From positions 1 through 61,388 of the forward strand of contig FWCC01000194.1 of the NCBI GenBank assembly GCA_900169235.1: a stretch of DNA of 61,388 nucleotides, given 5' to 3'. Below the pieces are notes generated by a model that was given only the letters and a program-made list of their open reading frames with translations, was not told the origin of the DNA and made no database searches. Shown piece by piece: positions 21,728 through 32,872 of this stretch; positions within the stretch are counted from its first letter, which is position 1; every line of letters starts with the position of its first letter. Both the position numbers and the translations under genes were made by a program. This DNA comes from Zarea fungicola. Lineage: Eukaryota; Ascomycota; Sordariomycetes; Hypocreales; Cordycipitaceae.

Positions 21728-22863
21728 CGTGAGAGGGAATAAGTAATCAAAGATTTAGGGATGTGAATAGCAAGAGATGTAGACGCAATGGGGTAAGGTG
21801 ATGTGATATCCTGCCAGTGTTTGGGAATATTTAATCTACGCATCAAGTCTATGTATATATACATGTCACACCTTGCTGGATCTCGTGCTTGGAATGTAAA
21901 ATAAAAATTAGTATAATCTCTGAATTAAACTAGTTGGCGTAGAGATTTTCTAGTCGTAAGCTTACCTGTGGACCGCAGTCTCCATAATGCTCTTATACAA
22001 AGTCCGAGACACAAGCGTGCGGACAACGCGTTCTGATTTAACAGAATTGAAAGGCAGATAGTGTAAAATACGGCAAACACCCACATATACACCACTTTTA
22101 GGTTTCGAAGTCTCTTGTAGGCGGCGGTCAACTCGCCTGGAGAGGGTAAGACGTTTGTAGCCGAGCATTTCGTGAGGGACGAGCTGGCTTCACGGCATCG
22201 CCTCGACACTCCCGAGGCAATTCATACAAGCTAAAAGCTTTCGAAAGCTCTGTTTACAATGATTAATGTACACTTTTTCAAACGTTGACGCTGCTAGATG
22301 ACTGTAGATAGGCTCCCATCTCAACTTGACGAGGCAAAGAAGGTCTTGTCTGCCTTTGCCGAGGCTTCCGTATTGTGAAGCGCCGAAGGAAACTCCGTCA
22401 TCTTTCTTGCCGAGTCTTCCGTGTTTCAACCAAGGGTATGTTCAATTCTGTTTAAGCTGTGGGTTTGCCGGATTTAGTGTATTATAATATCAATTCTAGA
22501 TTGCTGTGAATACTTTCGGTTCCGGAATCGCGCCTATAGTCCGCGTAATAGACCTTCTTAATTCAGCTAGAAATGCCCACTTTGAAGGAAGGCTCGAGTA
22601 TGTTTCCAAGGCACAGATACAGTGCATTCTATCAGCTTACCGGGTCCAAGAGGATATTACTTCACAACGTTGCTGCTTTCACTGTCTTTTTGTTCTAGGC
22701 CTCACGGATCCACCATGACCCGTACTATATATCAAGTAATAAGAAAGAGACACGGGAAATATAAATTCAACGGTTCCTGCCTTCTTTTTAATAGTAATAG
22801 CAACACAGACCTCTACAATCTCATTACTCTTCATATTGGATCTAGCTCCTTGTTATAATCACC
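21728..22863. other. Intergenic, 1.1 kb, divergent promoter region
   Basis: Lies between two outward-facing secreted-protein genes. TATA-like sequences are present near both sides (about 21851 and about 22725). A minus-strand open frame at 22209-21925 starts with GTG and is probably spurious. Confidence 0.45.
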
Positions 22864-23306
22864 ATGTATGCCAAGGGTTACCTATGTCTTTTCTTATCAG
22901 GAATTGCCTTTGAGTTGGCCACGGCGGTATTGTGCAAGACTATGCATTTGAATTTGTATGCCTGCTAACTCTTGTAGATTGGTGAAGCTGGGAGCTGCTA
23001 TCTAGGAAGCGCCCATCCACAAGGTGCATGCTTCCTTCCTAATGATCAAACCGCCTATGCCTGTGTAAGTTTACATGAACATGAAGACAAGCAGCTCTAA
23101 CGCATCATAGCCGGTAAATGACAAGTGCACGAAATCCGTAAGTACTGAGCCACGAAGAGTTATAGTAATATGCTAATCGTTTATATAGAATAATCCCTGC
23201 AAAGTTGACAAGCTCTCTGGGGCACAACCAGTATGTATTTAATGGTCTTTACGAAGTATTTTTATACTAATTCAACAAGATCCTCCCTTTGGTTAGATGC
23301 ACCTAA
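22864..23306 (+). CDS. Five-exon mini-gene for a small secreted cysteine-rich peptide
   Basis: Not visible as one open frame. The proposed exons are 22864-22926, 22978-23064, 23111-23137, 23189-23230 and 23280-23306 (81 aa). The four introns are 46-51 nt; donors are GTATTG, GTAAGT, GTAAGT and GTATGT, acceptors TAG, TAG, TAG and AAG, and every junction is phase 0. Exon 1 encodes a complete signal peptide (MYAKGYLCLFLSGIAFELATA); the remaining exons encode a mature chain of about 60 residues with six cysteines. Three exons encode only 8-14 residues each. Consistent phase, consensus splice sites and an ordered cysteine pattern make chance unlikely. The function is unknown; it is a candidate secreted effector. 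The last exon and stop are the least certain part. Confidence 0.65.
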
Positions 23307-23935
23307 GCACAACCAGCCATGGAATAAGTCAAGTTTGCCTGGCTTGCTATTATATTAGGGGTAAGAAGGGATAGGTGTAAAGGCCAGCTAGGATTACTGT
23401 ATAAGCTACCTAGATGTTTAAATAATAGATGGTAACTAAATACTTTCTATTCTCAAGGATGAAAGGCAGAGAAGGGTGCATTCAGGACTCTACTAAAAGT
23501 GAAACGATGTTGTTTTAAATAAGCAAAGGCAGCCTGGCCGAAGTGATTTGGCTATAGGAGACCTGTAGTCTCCATCCTTTTGTTTAAACTACCTACTTGC
23601 ATGTCTCTGAGATTAGGCGCTGTAAAAAGCGTTGAGGATACTATTTTAGCTTAAATCGACACTCTATTTAGCAATTGACTTGGTCGACTTTGCAATTCTG
23701 AGCCGGTGGTGTATGTAAACATGTCAGGACTCTGCCCCAATACAATATTTTCAATTCGTATCGAACATGTAGTGTGTGAAAAGGCTGTACAGTGTGAATG
23801 CACAGTGCGAGTAGCCACCTGGATATCCAGGCATGCGCATAAGAGCAAGCTCAGCTGGAACGTCGTATCCCTCGCGAAAGCTTGCACACTGCAAAAAAAA
23901 AAAAAAAAAATTGCAATTCACTCCTCACAAAAGTC
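23307..23935. other. Intergenic, 0.6 kb
   Basis: AT-rich, no gene. Ends with an A-homopolymer of about 18 nt at 23893-23910, shortly before the next ATG. Confidence 0.5.
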
Positions 23936-24844
23936 ATGTCGTCGCAGCTATTCAACATCTCGATACATGACCTCGCTCGGCACAAAACAGCGGCGGCGGC
24001 GCTGCTGCCTGTCCTGCTGCCCACGGCGTACGTCGTGTACTTGAACTGGACCGTGCGACGCAGCACAACATGCATATCGGGCACGCACTCCAAGTACAAG
24101 GCCGCGACAGAAGCAGCGCCCGAGCCCAGGATACCGAATAGCCTGCCGGAGGAAGTGGTCGCGCATCCGTCGGAGTGGGTGGTGTGCTACGAGCGCGTCG
24201 TCTCACAGCCCGTCGCGACGGCTGCGCTGATTGATGCACTCAACCACGACAAGGGGGGTAATGCAAGGAAGAGTGGCACCAGCGGTAGCGACAGCGACAG
24301 CACAGCTTCACCTCTGTTTACGAGACCTTCACCTCTATTTACGCGGCCTTCGCCTCTGTTTACGAGTTATCTCCGCAGCACATACAAGGCATTCAGCTGG
24401 ACGCCGCAGGCCTTTCTCATCAGAGCCATGCTGGCCGAGGAGGACAGGCGGGCGAGCTTTGGCGCCGGGTACATTGAGAGTCTGGCGTTTGCAGACGGCG
24501 ACATTGTGGATGGCGTGTATCGGGTGACTAGCTACGAGCACGGCAGCGAGTGCCAGCGCGGGCTGGAGGCCATTGAACTCAGCATCGATGTGCCCGCGTC
24601 TTACAAGGGACCACCCGTGCGGGGCCTGATCATGTCTGCTATTCAACCTGTTGTCACGGCGGATGACGATGGTGCTGCTTCTGCCCCGCCAGAGAGGATT
24701 CTGTTTGTGAATGAGACGTGGCTTTGGCGGCGTAAAGAGGAAAAGGCGACACTGCTGGAGAGTGCCTTTGGGAAATGGTTTCACAGCCTGCTCGCGGGGT
24801 GGTTGGTGAAGAAGGGGCTCGCAGGTCTTGCTCGCGGGGCATAA
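23936..24844 (+). CDS. Single-pass membrane protein of unknown function, 302 aa
   Basis: Intronless; ATG in AAAGTCATGTC just after a poly-A tract. Residues about 15-40 (KTAAAALLPVLLPTAYVVYLNW) form one probable membrane anchor. The region from about 155 on is protein-like and probably globular (YLRSTYKAFSWTPQAFLIRA, GDIVDGVYRVTSYEHGSE, FVNETWLWRRKEEKATLLE, GKWFHSLLAGWLVKKGL). It has the feel of a conserved fungal family found near secondary-metabolite genes, but I cannot name it. Residues about 125-145 are a seven-residue tandem repeat (SPLFTRP) encoded by three 21-bp units. No catalytic motif seen. Confidence 0.65.
   Translation: MSSQLFNISIHDLARHKTAAAALLPVLLPTAYVVYLNWTVRRSTTCISGTHSKYKAATEAAPEPRIPNSLPEEVVAHPSEWVVCYERVVSQPVATAALIDALNHDKGGNARKSGTSGSDSDSTASPLFTRPSPLFTRPSPLFTSYLRSTYKAFSWTPQAFLIRAMLAEEDRRASFGAGYIESLAFADGDIVDGVYRVTSYEHGSECQRGLEAIELSIDVPASYKGPPVRGLIMSAIQPVVTADDDGAASAPPERILFVNETWLWRRKEEKATLLESAFGKWFHSLLAGWLVKKGLAGLARGA
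24308..24367 (+). repeat. 21-bp in-frame minisatellite (SPLFTRP x3)
   Basis: Three nearly identical units of cacctctgtttacgagacctt type, differing at a few third positions, inside the linker of the 302-aa membrane protein. The length is a multiple of three, so copy-number change would keep the frame. Confidence 0.8.
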
Positions 24845-24990
24845 TAAAGGTTAGTATGCAGCTGGCGAAAATAAATCTCTGCTCTATTTCAAGGTCATTT
24901 TATTTATGCATTATATATAGTGTATGTGGTATCGCGTCATCTAGAGAGAGTGGGAAAGGGTCTCGTCTATGTATTGGGGTTGTCAGGCTA

Positions 24991-26246
24991 TTATAAGAGG
25001 ACGGCGGCGCAGAGTGCCATGACCATGGCGACGAGGCTGCTGCTCGTGGTGGTGAGGGGTGCGGCGTTTTTCTTGGAGTCGCCGCTTGCTGATGGGCTAG
25101 CAGCGCTGGATGAGGCTGATGATGCTGAGCCGGAACCGGAGCCACTGCCTGATCCTGAGCCTGAGCCAGAGCCAGAGCCAGAGCCAGAACCCGAGCCAGA
25201 ACCGGAACCGCTGGAACCGCTGCTGCCCGAGTCGCTAAACTTTCCTGCCGCCGTAATGGTGTACACGGTGCCATCAGCACCATTGGTATAGGAAAAGACT
25301 TTGCCGCTGGCCGGGGCAGTGACGGTACCAGGGACGTTGCTGAGGGTGGCGGTGCCGGTGGTGAGGGGATCGTTGGGCTTGAGGAACTTGCTCACGCCGT
25401 CAATGTTGAAGCCCAAGTCGTTGACGCAGTCGTAGGTCTGGAGGTAATTCTGGCACTGGGAGAACTGTGTGTTGGCGGCGGATTGGAGGGTGGCGAGGTT
25501 GGAGAGGCCGATGAGTTTGGGGTCTGTGTTGGGGCAGATTTCGACGATGCTAGTTATTGTTAGTCGACGGTATTCAATTGACGGAGTTTTTTTTTTCTTC
25601 TTTTTTTTCTGCTTCTATTTCTTCCTCTTTCTCTTTTTTATTTCTGTCTTGTTCTTCCTCTGCTTCTTCTATTTGTTCCTTTTTTTTTTTTCTTTTCTTC
25701 CCCTCTCGTGTCTGGTTCATACCTGGAAAAAGCTCCGCTGACTTGACAGCACATGCAACCCTGCATCACCTGCAGACTGTTGCCCGGATCGGAAATGCCA
25801 TTCGCCTTGTTGCTGCACGCGGTCGACTGCTGGATGGCGGCATTGTACCCAAGAAACACCTTGCCCAGGTTGCAGGAGCAGGCGCCGGGGGCATTGTCGG
25901 GAATGGGAAAGTAGGGGACGGGCTGCTTGGCCGTGGGGCAGTTCTTCAGGTAGCTGACCATGAAGGTCTGGTACTGGCAGCCCCAGACCTGGTTCCAGCA
26001 GCTGGCGCTGTAGCAGTTGAACTGGTCGACGCTGTCCTGGCAGCCGCAGGCGAGGAGCTCGACCTGGGAGCCGTCCTTTTTGGCCTGGGCGATGCAGGCG
26101 GTGGTCTTTTTGGTGACGGCGGCCTGGCAGGACTCGAAGCCCGAGGCGTCGATGCAGCCGTCCTTGGTGAGGGTAGCCTGGGCGGCGACGAGGGATGATG
26201 TGGTTGCGGCGGCCAAGAGGACGGTGTAGAGGGATGAGGACGGCAT
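24991..26246 (-). CDS. Secreted GPI-anchored cysteine-rich cell-surface protein, 360 aa
   Basis: Two exons, 26246-25723 and 25549-24991, with a 173-nt phase-2 intron (GTATGA donor, CTAG acceptor). The start is the in-frame ATG before PSSSLYTVLLAAATTSSLVAAQ, a clear signal peptide. The next 250 residues contain many cysteines (DGCIDASGFESC, ACGCQDSVDQFNCYSASCW, CSCNLGK, GCMCCQ, FSQCQNYLQTYDC), typical of fungal extracellular GPI proteins. A Ser/Gly dipeptide repeat follows, and a C-terminal hydrophobic tail (SSSLVAMVMALCAAVLL) after a small-residue region is a GPI-attachment signal. Probably wall- or plasma-membrane-bound. The cysteine spacing does not match CFEM as I know it; the family name is uncertain. 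Confidence 0.82.
25134..25218 (-). repeat. (Gly-Ser)n coding repeat
   Basis: A six-base period (gagcca/gaacca read on +) encodes about 13 Gly-Ser dipeptides before the GPI signal. It is a flexible wall-spanning linker and a likely length polymorphism. Confidence 0.8.
25580..25712. repeat. Homopyrimidine tract inside the GPI-protein intron
   Basis: About 130 bp that is almost all T and C on the + strand, hence polypurine in the transcript. It accounts for the unusual intron length (173 nt against 45-70 nt elsewhere). Confidence 0.8.
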
Positions 26247-29200
26247 GATGGCGGGAGTTGGGTCTTGCACACCACTCACTACAGGACGGATGAAGATCAA
26301 TGTAAAAGGGTTAGGCTACGGAGTATATACAATGACAATGGGAAAAGGGTGGACAGAGGGCAGAGGTTGAGCTTTATGAATCTCTACTAATTTACTGGGC
26401 TCTACAAATTACAAATGTAATGGACGGGAAGAAGGAAGGGAAGGACTTGGGGAAAACTGCCTGCCGAGCGGGCCGGTTCCGCAGGCAATAATGCGTATAG
26501 ATGATGCCAAATGGGAATAGAGAAAACGCCACGAAATTGTCGAAATGCTGGATTGGGCGCGAATTGTGCGAGGCGAGTGAGCCTTGCCGGAGCTACATGA
26601 GAGCGGTGGTTTGGTGAGGCAGGGTGTTGGAGACTTGGCGATCTGAAAGGCGTCGGCGAAGTGCCCGACCCGCGCCGCTTGACTGGATTGGGCGGAATTG
26701 CGAGATTGTGTTTGGTTTGGCTTTGGTTTGGCTCTTGATTTTACCAGGGTTTTTCCATTTCTAATTCCCGGCTAGGCGTTCAGGGGTTGGCGTGAGTGTT
26801 TATGGGGAGCTGAAAGGCGGCGGAAAATGTTCCGCGGATGTTGCTTACAATGTATGTACCAGTAGGGCAGATGGCCCATGGATTGTGAGGTGTCTGGCAG
26901 GCACGTGGGAGCTTGTATGTTGAGGACTGGGCATGGAACCACAGAAAAAGTAGGGAGTACGGAGTACGGAGTATTATATTATGATGTTGGTGGTTATCCC
27001 CAGATTGCGGTTGCACGGTGGCACTAGCTGTTAATCAACAACCTTGGCAGTTGGTGGGCTGGCTAGTGGATGGCCGATTGCCGACTTGGCAGTTGGAGTT
27101 GGTAGTTGGTAAATGGAAAGGTTGGTCGTTGGTTTGAATAAAGGATATATTGTGGCATTTTAAGTGGCATTATGTGGCGGGGTATTGATATGGCTTTCTG
27201 GCTTGGGAGTTGCTTGGCTGTAAATAATCAAGGTGAGACGGAGGCTGCCGGCATGGGTGCAAAGGGCTGTCACCTATGGCGACGTCAGAGGATATGAAAT
27301 TAAATTGTTTCCAATCCAATCCAATCCAATCTCGCATTCCTTTAAATTTATTTTCAGTCTTTCTCTTTCTTTCCCCCTTTCTCGCTTCAAGCAGGTTGAC
27401 TGTCATGTCATTTTTAACCTGCATATGCCGTATCTGCACAGTCAAAGATGACGACGCATCGATTTTACAATGGATAAAAATAGCAAACAGGCGTCCATCA
27501 CACTACTCCATACACCAATCAGAATAAACCAAACTCTCCTCTTTGCCCCGAATCGTGTACTGTAAAGAAATTTGGTGCATACCGAGCCATGTAGGGTAGG
27601 CAGGGCGGTGTATGGAGATGGAGAGGATGGAGATGAGAGATGGGGAGATGGAGTCGCGCGTACGTAGGCGTCACGTGAAGGACAAGATGCCAAGACCGCC
27701 GCTGACGAGACTACGTAACAAGGCGTCTTTTATTTGTTGTAATGGTTGTGCAGTAATTATAGAACTGAGTGATTTCTTCATACTGTTTTCCTTTTTTTTT
27801 TTTTTTTTGGTGGTTTCTGCCCAATTTGAGGCATTTCATGAGTGGTTGGCGGGCATTGCGGTGAATACTGGCCATGGGCATATCGGCAGGGCGGCCCTTG
27901 TTGCGCCGATTGTTTGCCAATTCTGCGCCCATTCTGCGCCTCACGGCAGGATATGGGAGTCCGACAGCAGGCCAATAGTTGGGTGCGAGCGAAAAGCTGA
28001 GATGGAGTGCATCGACAAGGCTAAACTCGTTTGGGTCAAAAGAATGGGGCTGTGTGATTGGGCTGACGAGGCCTGGCGCAGATTATGCAGGCCGCAGACA
28101 ACATACTTTTGAAAAAAACATGAATGCACTCTGTTGACTACGTATTCATGCAAGTTACCTGCAAGTCTCTGTCAGACATTGTGCTAGCGTTGGGTCATGC
28201 AGCAGTGTAGACCCTGTCAACGCCTTGCGAACCGCACCGAGCCAATGCGATGCGACTGGCCTGCAGTCGCCCTGCAGCTGAACCAGGCAAACCAGGTACA
28301 GACTTGGTTTCTTGCGGCGGTGTTTTAGGCGGGCCGTCCACTAAAATTTCTCGTGCCGCACAACCGCAAAGAGATGTGAAAAAATAAATGAGGGTTAAAA
28401 AGTGGTCCCGTGCTACGCCAGCCAGGGGGGAGGCCTCTACTAGTTTGCTCAACGCGTGTCATTGATTTCTTGCCAGCCTTGTTGGAGGGTCTTGGGTCTT
28501 GGTAGGGAGTCCCTTTGAAAACACTGCCGGTGGCATTCTTCATTTTCTACTCCCCTACACCTAAAACATCCCAAACCACCGCTAGAAGCACTGCTGGAAA
28601 ATTAAAAGGTCAGTATAATTAGAGACTCCATACCCGTTTGCCCCATTCAGGCCCATTCTGGCATTCTGGCATTCAGGGGCACATCAGGCTCCCCGCTTTT
28701 AAGATGAGATGGAGTCAGGCCCTGATTGGTCCATCCCAGGCTCGGTTCACCCAACAAGCAGCCTTTGGCACCACCGGATAAACCGATAACAATAAACTGA
28801 CACCTTACCACCACTTTACCAGTACTTTACTACAGTACCGAGTTAGTGCAGTATTTACTTTCTCCTGTCCACGGCCAACGCGCAACGGACTTTTGATTAT
28901 TTTCCCTGCCGACCATCAAACCACACCACACCACGCAGAAGATACGAGTCGCCGCCCTCTGTACTCTGCTTCACTTCTCCTCTTTCTGTCTTTGTCTCTC
29001 TCTCTCTCTCTCGCTCTCTCTCACGAGTCAACCTCACCTGGCTTGGCCCACTCGCCAAACAGAGTCCCTCCCTACTCATGTCCTAGTACAGAGTACCACT
29101 CGACAATACAACATACGACACCACGAGCGAAATCTTGCTTGCTTGCTTTTATCCCTTTGACCTCGCTGTTTCCATCTGGCACCTCCAACCTACTCCAAGT

Positions 29201-29300
29201 CGACTTTCAACACCCCTTTACCATCGCCATACTCGAACCACCCCCTTGACATCGTGCAGGACAAGAAATAAAAATAAATAAAACGGAATCCCTCGACCAA
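26247..29300. other. Gene-poor 3-kb stretch, promoters and simple repeats
   Basis: No gene recognised. Low-complexity features: repeated tttggtttggc at 26703-26735; GGAGTAC tandem (gagtacggagtacggagta) at 26955-26973; ccaat x4 at 27311-27330; a GGAGATG-rich purine patch at 27610-27652; a T-run at 27791-27808; a CT microsatellite at 28996-29022. Open frames through these are repeat artefacts. The last 400 bp is the CT-rich promoter and leader of the glycosyltransferase gene. Confidence 0.5.
28996..29022 (+). promoter_or_regulatory. CT-rich block upstream of the MIPC-synthase-like gene
   Basis: A (TC)n run about 280 bp upstream of the ATG, within a wider pyrimidine-rich leader. Such CT blocks are common near the transcription start of strongly expressed filamentous-fungal genes. 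Confidence 0.4.
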
Positions 29301-30483
29301 ATGGCCTGGCTCAACCAAATCTGGGGTGGAGGCGCCCGCCAGTCCAAGTACGAAATCATCCAGGATGAAGAGGCTGGACCAGACACCTCCTCGACCCCCT
29401 CGAGACCCTACCGTCGTCGTCGCTCCAGGACGCGCATCCTCCCCCGCCAGCGAAAGGCTGCCGCCCTCTTGCTCGCCATTGACGCCTTCATCATCGTCAC
29501 CCTCATCATCGTCCTCGAGCCTCTCATCACCCTCCTCCGCCGCAACGACGACCTCTTCCTCCCCAAGCTGAACCTCCACGGCATCGCTGCCCAGCCCGAG
29601 ACGCCTGGCGCCAAGCACAAGATTCCGCGCATTCTGCACCAGACCGCCCCCAACGAGACCATTCCCCAAAAGTGGGTGGATTCTCAAAAGAGTTGCATGG
29701 AAGTCTACAAGGACTACGAATACAAGGTACGTAAAGGAAACACCCCCCTCTAAAAAAAGAGCAAACACACTCTAACCTCTAACCCAGCTCTGGACCGACA
29801 AGGGCGCCGAAGAATTCCTCGCCAAAGAATACCCCTGGTTCGTCGACTCCTGGGTCAACTACGCCTTCCCCATCCAGCGCGCCGATGCCATTCGCTACTT
29901 TGTCCTCCACAAGTTTGGCGGCATCTACCTCGACATGGACACCCACTGCAACCAGACCTTTCCCATGCACGTCGTCGAAAACGACTCCTCCGAGCACATT
30001 GCCGTCTTCAAGTCCACCTCCCCCACCGGCATCACCAACGACCTCATGATCTCCTCCGCCAACCACCCCGCCTTTACCGTCGCCGTCTCCCAGCTCCCCT
30101 ACTACTACGCCTGGACCAGATTCTGGGCCGAGTACGGTCCCTACATAAACATTATGCTCTCCTCTGGACCCCTCTTCCTCTCTCTCGCCGTCAAGGATTA
30201 CCTGCTCCAGCTGCCCTCCCTGCCCACCCCCACTATCCAGGTCATTTCCCCGCCCAACCTCGAAGGCTACATTACCGATCTCGAAAGCGCCAGCTGGCAC
30301 CAGGGTGACGCCCAAACCCTCATGTGGCTCGGCACAAGACCCTGGACCTGGTTCACTCTCGGTGCCATTGGTACCTTTTTCGGCCTCTGCATTGTCAACT
30401 ACCTGCTCCTCGCCACCTATGGTTGCATGGCTCGTCGTGTCTCCAACATTTCTGCCCGACTAAAGGAAGCCAAGGTTCAATAA
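29301..30483 (+). CDS. Mannosyl-inositolphosphoceramide synthase-like GT32 glycosyltransferase
   Basis: Exons 29301-29726 and 29788-30483 (373 aa); 61-nt intron, GTACGT/CCCAG, phase 0. The order is: a basic cytosolic N-tail, TM1 at about 52-80, a luminal GT32 (DXD sugar-binding) domain, and a C-terminal TM at about 332-354. Family landmarks are IPRILHQT (about 109-116), a YFVLHKFGGIYLDMDTHC block with DMD at 191-193, and QGDAQTLMWLGTRPW near the end. In yeast the homologues (SUR1/CSH1 catalytic subunits with CSG2) add mannose from GDP-mannose to inositol phosphoceramide in the Golgi. The two-TM layout and length fit that group rather than secreted OCH1 types. The CT-rich promoter suggests steady expression. 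Confidence 0.88.
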
Positions 30484-30718
30484 TTAACAAAGAAAAAAAA
30501 GCAGACAAAGGAGAAACTGGCGTTTTTATTTTCTTTCCTTTTTGGCAAATTCATCGAGTGTACAACGGTCTATATATAATAATAATGTCGAGTAAATAGG
30601 TTTTAGGCGTTATACAAATTTCAATACATGAAGACGCCACTGGCGCATGACTAAACAGTCCTTTGATCAGCCTGTCGTGAGAGAAGAAGAGAAGTAATCT
30701 CTTGTCGAGAATGAAACG

Positions 30719-32872
30719 TCAATTCATTACCAAAGCCTCGTGATCCAAATAGTCCCTCACAATACTCAACTCACCCCCCCGAGCAAGCACAACATCTCGC
30801 CGCACAAGCCCACTAATCATTTCCCGTCTCCCCGCAAACCAGGTATGCGGAAGAAAAAAATGCCGCTTCACTCGGGCTTCACCCACCTCGCGTGACGGTC
30901 TTCCTAGATGAGCTTTGAGATCAACCGAGCACACCCACGAAGACCGATCAAGAAATATAAACGCCCCTGATGCACTGACACCAAGCACGTGCGCAATCTC
31001 CAATCGATCAGTCATTATTTCCGAGAAAGCAAGGACTTGTTGCAAGTGTGCGGTGCTAGAGCCGGACGACTTGTCCCTGGCCCGCTCGTCCTCGACCGTC
31101 TCCAGTTGGCGTACTGCATTGCCCGGTTTCCGCGCAGACTTGGTTCGAAGCTCCATCTCTTGAAGAGACGAGCGTGACTCCCCAAAACCCTCAATTATGC
31201 CAATATGCACCGTGCCTGTAGCCGAATTCGATAGCAGCCCCAGTAGCCTTTGCACACCCGACGCTCTGTATACCAACGCACACTGTAGCTGCGCGGATCC
31301 TGGAGATGCACTGATGAAATCCAATGATAGCACCATGACAGCTGTCAGATCGGCCCATGTGTAAATATACACACTATCCTAGTCAATGCATAGCAGGTAA
31401 CCTGCATTCGTCGGATGGTGAGCCCATCTCCCACCAGTTTCTGTTGATCGACTGGTGGTGGTTGTGGTGGCAGAGTGCGTGCGGACTTGAGTGCCTTTTT
31501 GGAGGTCAAATAAATGATGCGAGTGAAGCGACACAGCAAGAAATCTCTCGGCCGGCTTGTGTATCAACACGCTGCTAATTGCGCCAATGGCCTCTACGTC
31601 GACTTGAAAAACGGCCGTGGCCACGGGCGGTTTGCTCGTCCCCGTCGCGTTTCGTATGTCGTACATCAATATCCGATTTGCGTCATCGACGCTCAGCAAA
31701 CCAATGCTTGTGCCACCCTCCCAGCATTCCAGGCGTCGAATGGGTCCCTTGTGCCGGTACAGCACGGCGACAAACTCGGCGGTGCCGGCGCCATGACATA
31801 CCACGGATCCGTCGTCCCGCCCGCAGAAGATGACCTCGGCTCTTTCGGGCACTGCCACTACTGTTATATTACAGGTTGCATCGACATTCGTCACTTCCAC
31901 CACTGTACTGGTCGTGATGCCGCTGCTGTCGTCGCCGAGAGAATCCCGCAATATGGCCTCGGGCTCCCAGACGGTGCATCGCTGCGCGCGCAGATCGGCA
32001 AAGATGAAGCTGTCGCTCGCGAAACAGAGCTTCTTGATAAAAGAGCTTTGCGACTTTACCTTGTACAGTAGCCGGAGGGTATCAAACTCAAAGACATGGA
32101 TAATGCCGTCGGCGCCACCGGCTGCTAGGAGTCGGCCATTCGGACTTGCCGCCAATGACTGGCAGTTTGCCCGAAAGCACTCGATTTGCCGGTCTTCGAG
32201 AGGATCGAGCAATGCCAGGCTGCCATCAAGATAGGTGGCGGCGAGCAAGCCCACACTGGGATTCGGGTTGAAGACTAGCGAGGTGACGGGGTGCGTCGAC
32301 GTTTCTCCAGAGGGTAGCTTTTTCCCGCACGTCCCGATGATGGATGTCTCGTCGGTATCCCACACCGTGATGGGACGGCCAACGTAAGCGGCAGCAAGCA
32401 TTTTATGCGCCGCGGACAGGGCAACCACGGTCGCGGTCCCAAACTTGCCCTCTCCAGCATCACCTGCCACCCCAGTTGGTTTCTACCCGCTCTGGCGCAT
32501 CCTCGTCTGCTACATCCCAAGATGCAATGTAGTTCTTGTGACTCGCCACCATTAGAAAGTTGTCCTGAAACTGGAGATCCAACGGTCGCGGGGGGCTTCA
32601 AGCTTTGGAATCTGCAGACGGGAGGGATGTGCGAGTAAATGGCCGACGGCCAGGCGATGAGTGCTGGGGAGAACATGACAGTTGCGCATGCCAAATCTCT
32701 TGACTATTGCTGTAAATATTGGGCACACACGTTGACGGGTAAAATGTTCTACAGCGCATGCCGTCGCGTATGCGTGGAGATTGTTGGACGACAGACTGAG
32801 TTGCTTGATGGTCTTGTTGCCGGCCATTGCTTCCACCCCGGTCAGAATGTTGAAGTGTAAAACCGTGTCCAC
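30719..32872 (-). pseudogene. WD40 C-terminal half of a STAND/NLR-type receptor, decayed
   Basis: Reading leftwards on the minus strand, frames together encode about 650 residues of WD40-like blades. They include a blade with LFDL/HFNILTG-type character near 32850, NFLMVASHKNYIASWDVA near 32540, RPITVWDTDETSIIGTCG, and DGSLALLDPLEDRQIECF. The end (RWAHHPTNAGYLLCID, then WFAGRREMISGLVRRDVVLARGGE) resembles the C-termini of fungal NACHT-WD40 proteins. Two lesions are visible: a frame change near 32460-32470, and an in-frame TAG at 31381-31379 where the neighbours suggest CAG (Gln). No NACHT or N-terminal domain lies upstream, so it is also truncated at the 5' end. Confidence 0.7.

Noticed and set aside
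29190..29768. Minus-strand frame of 192 codons over the GT32 gene exon 1
   Set aside because: An antisense shadow; the sense strand has the GT32 motifs and correct splicing.
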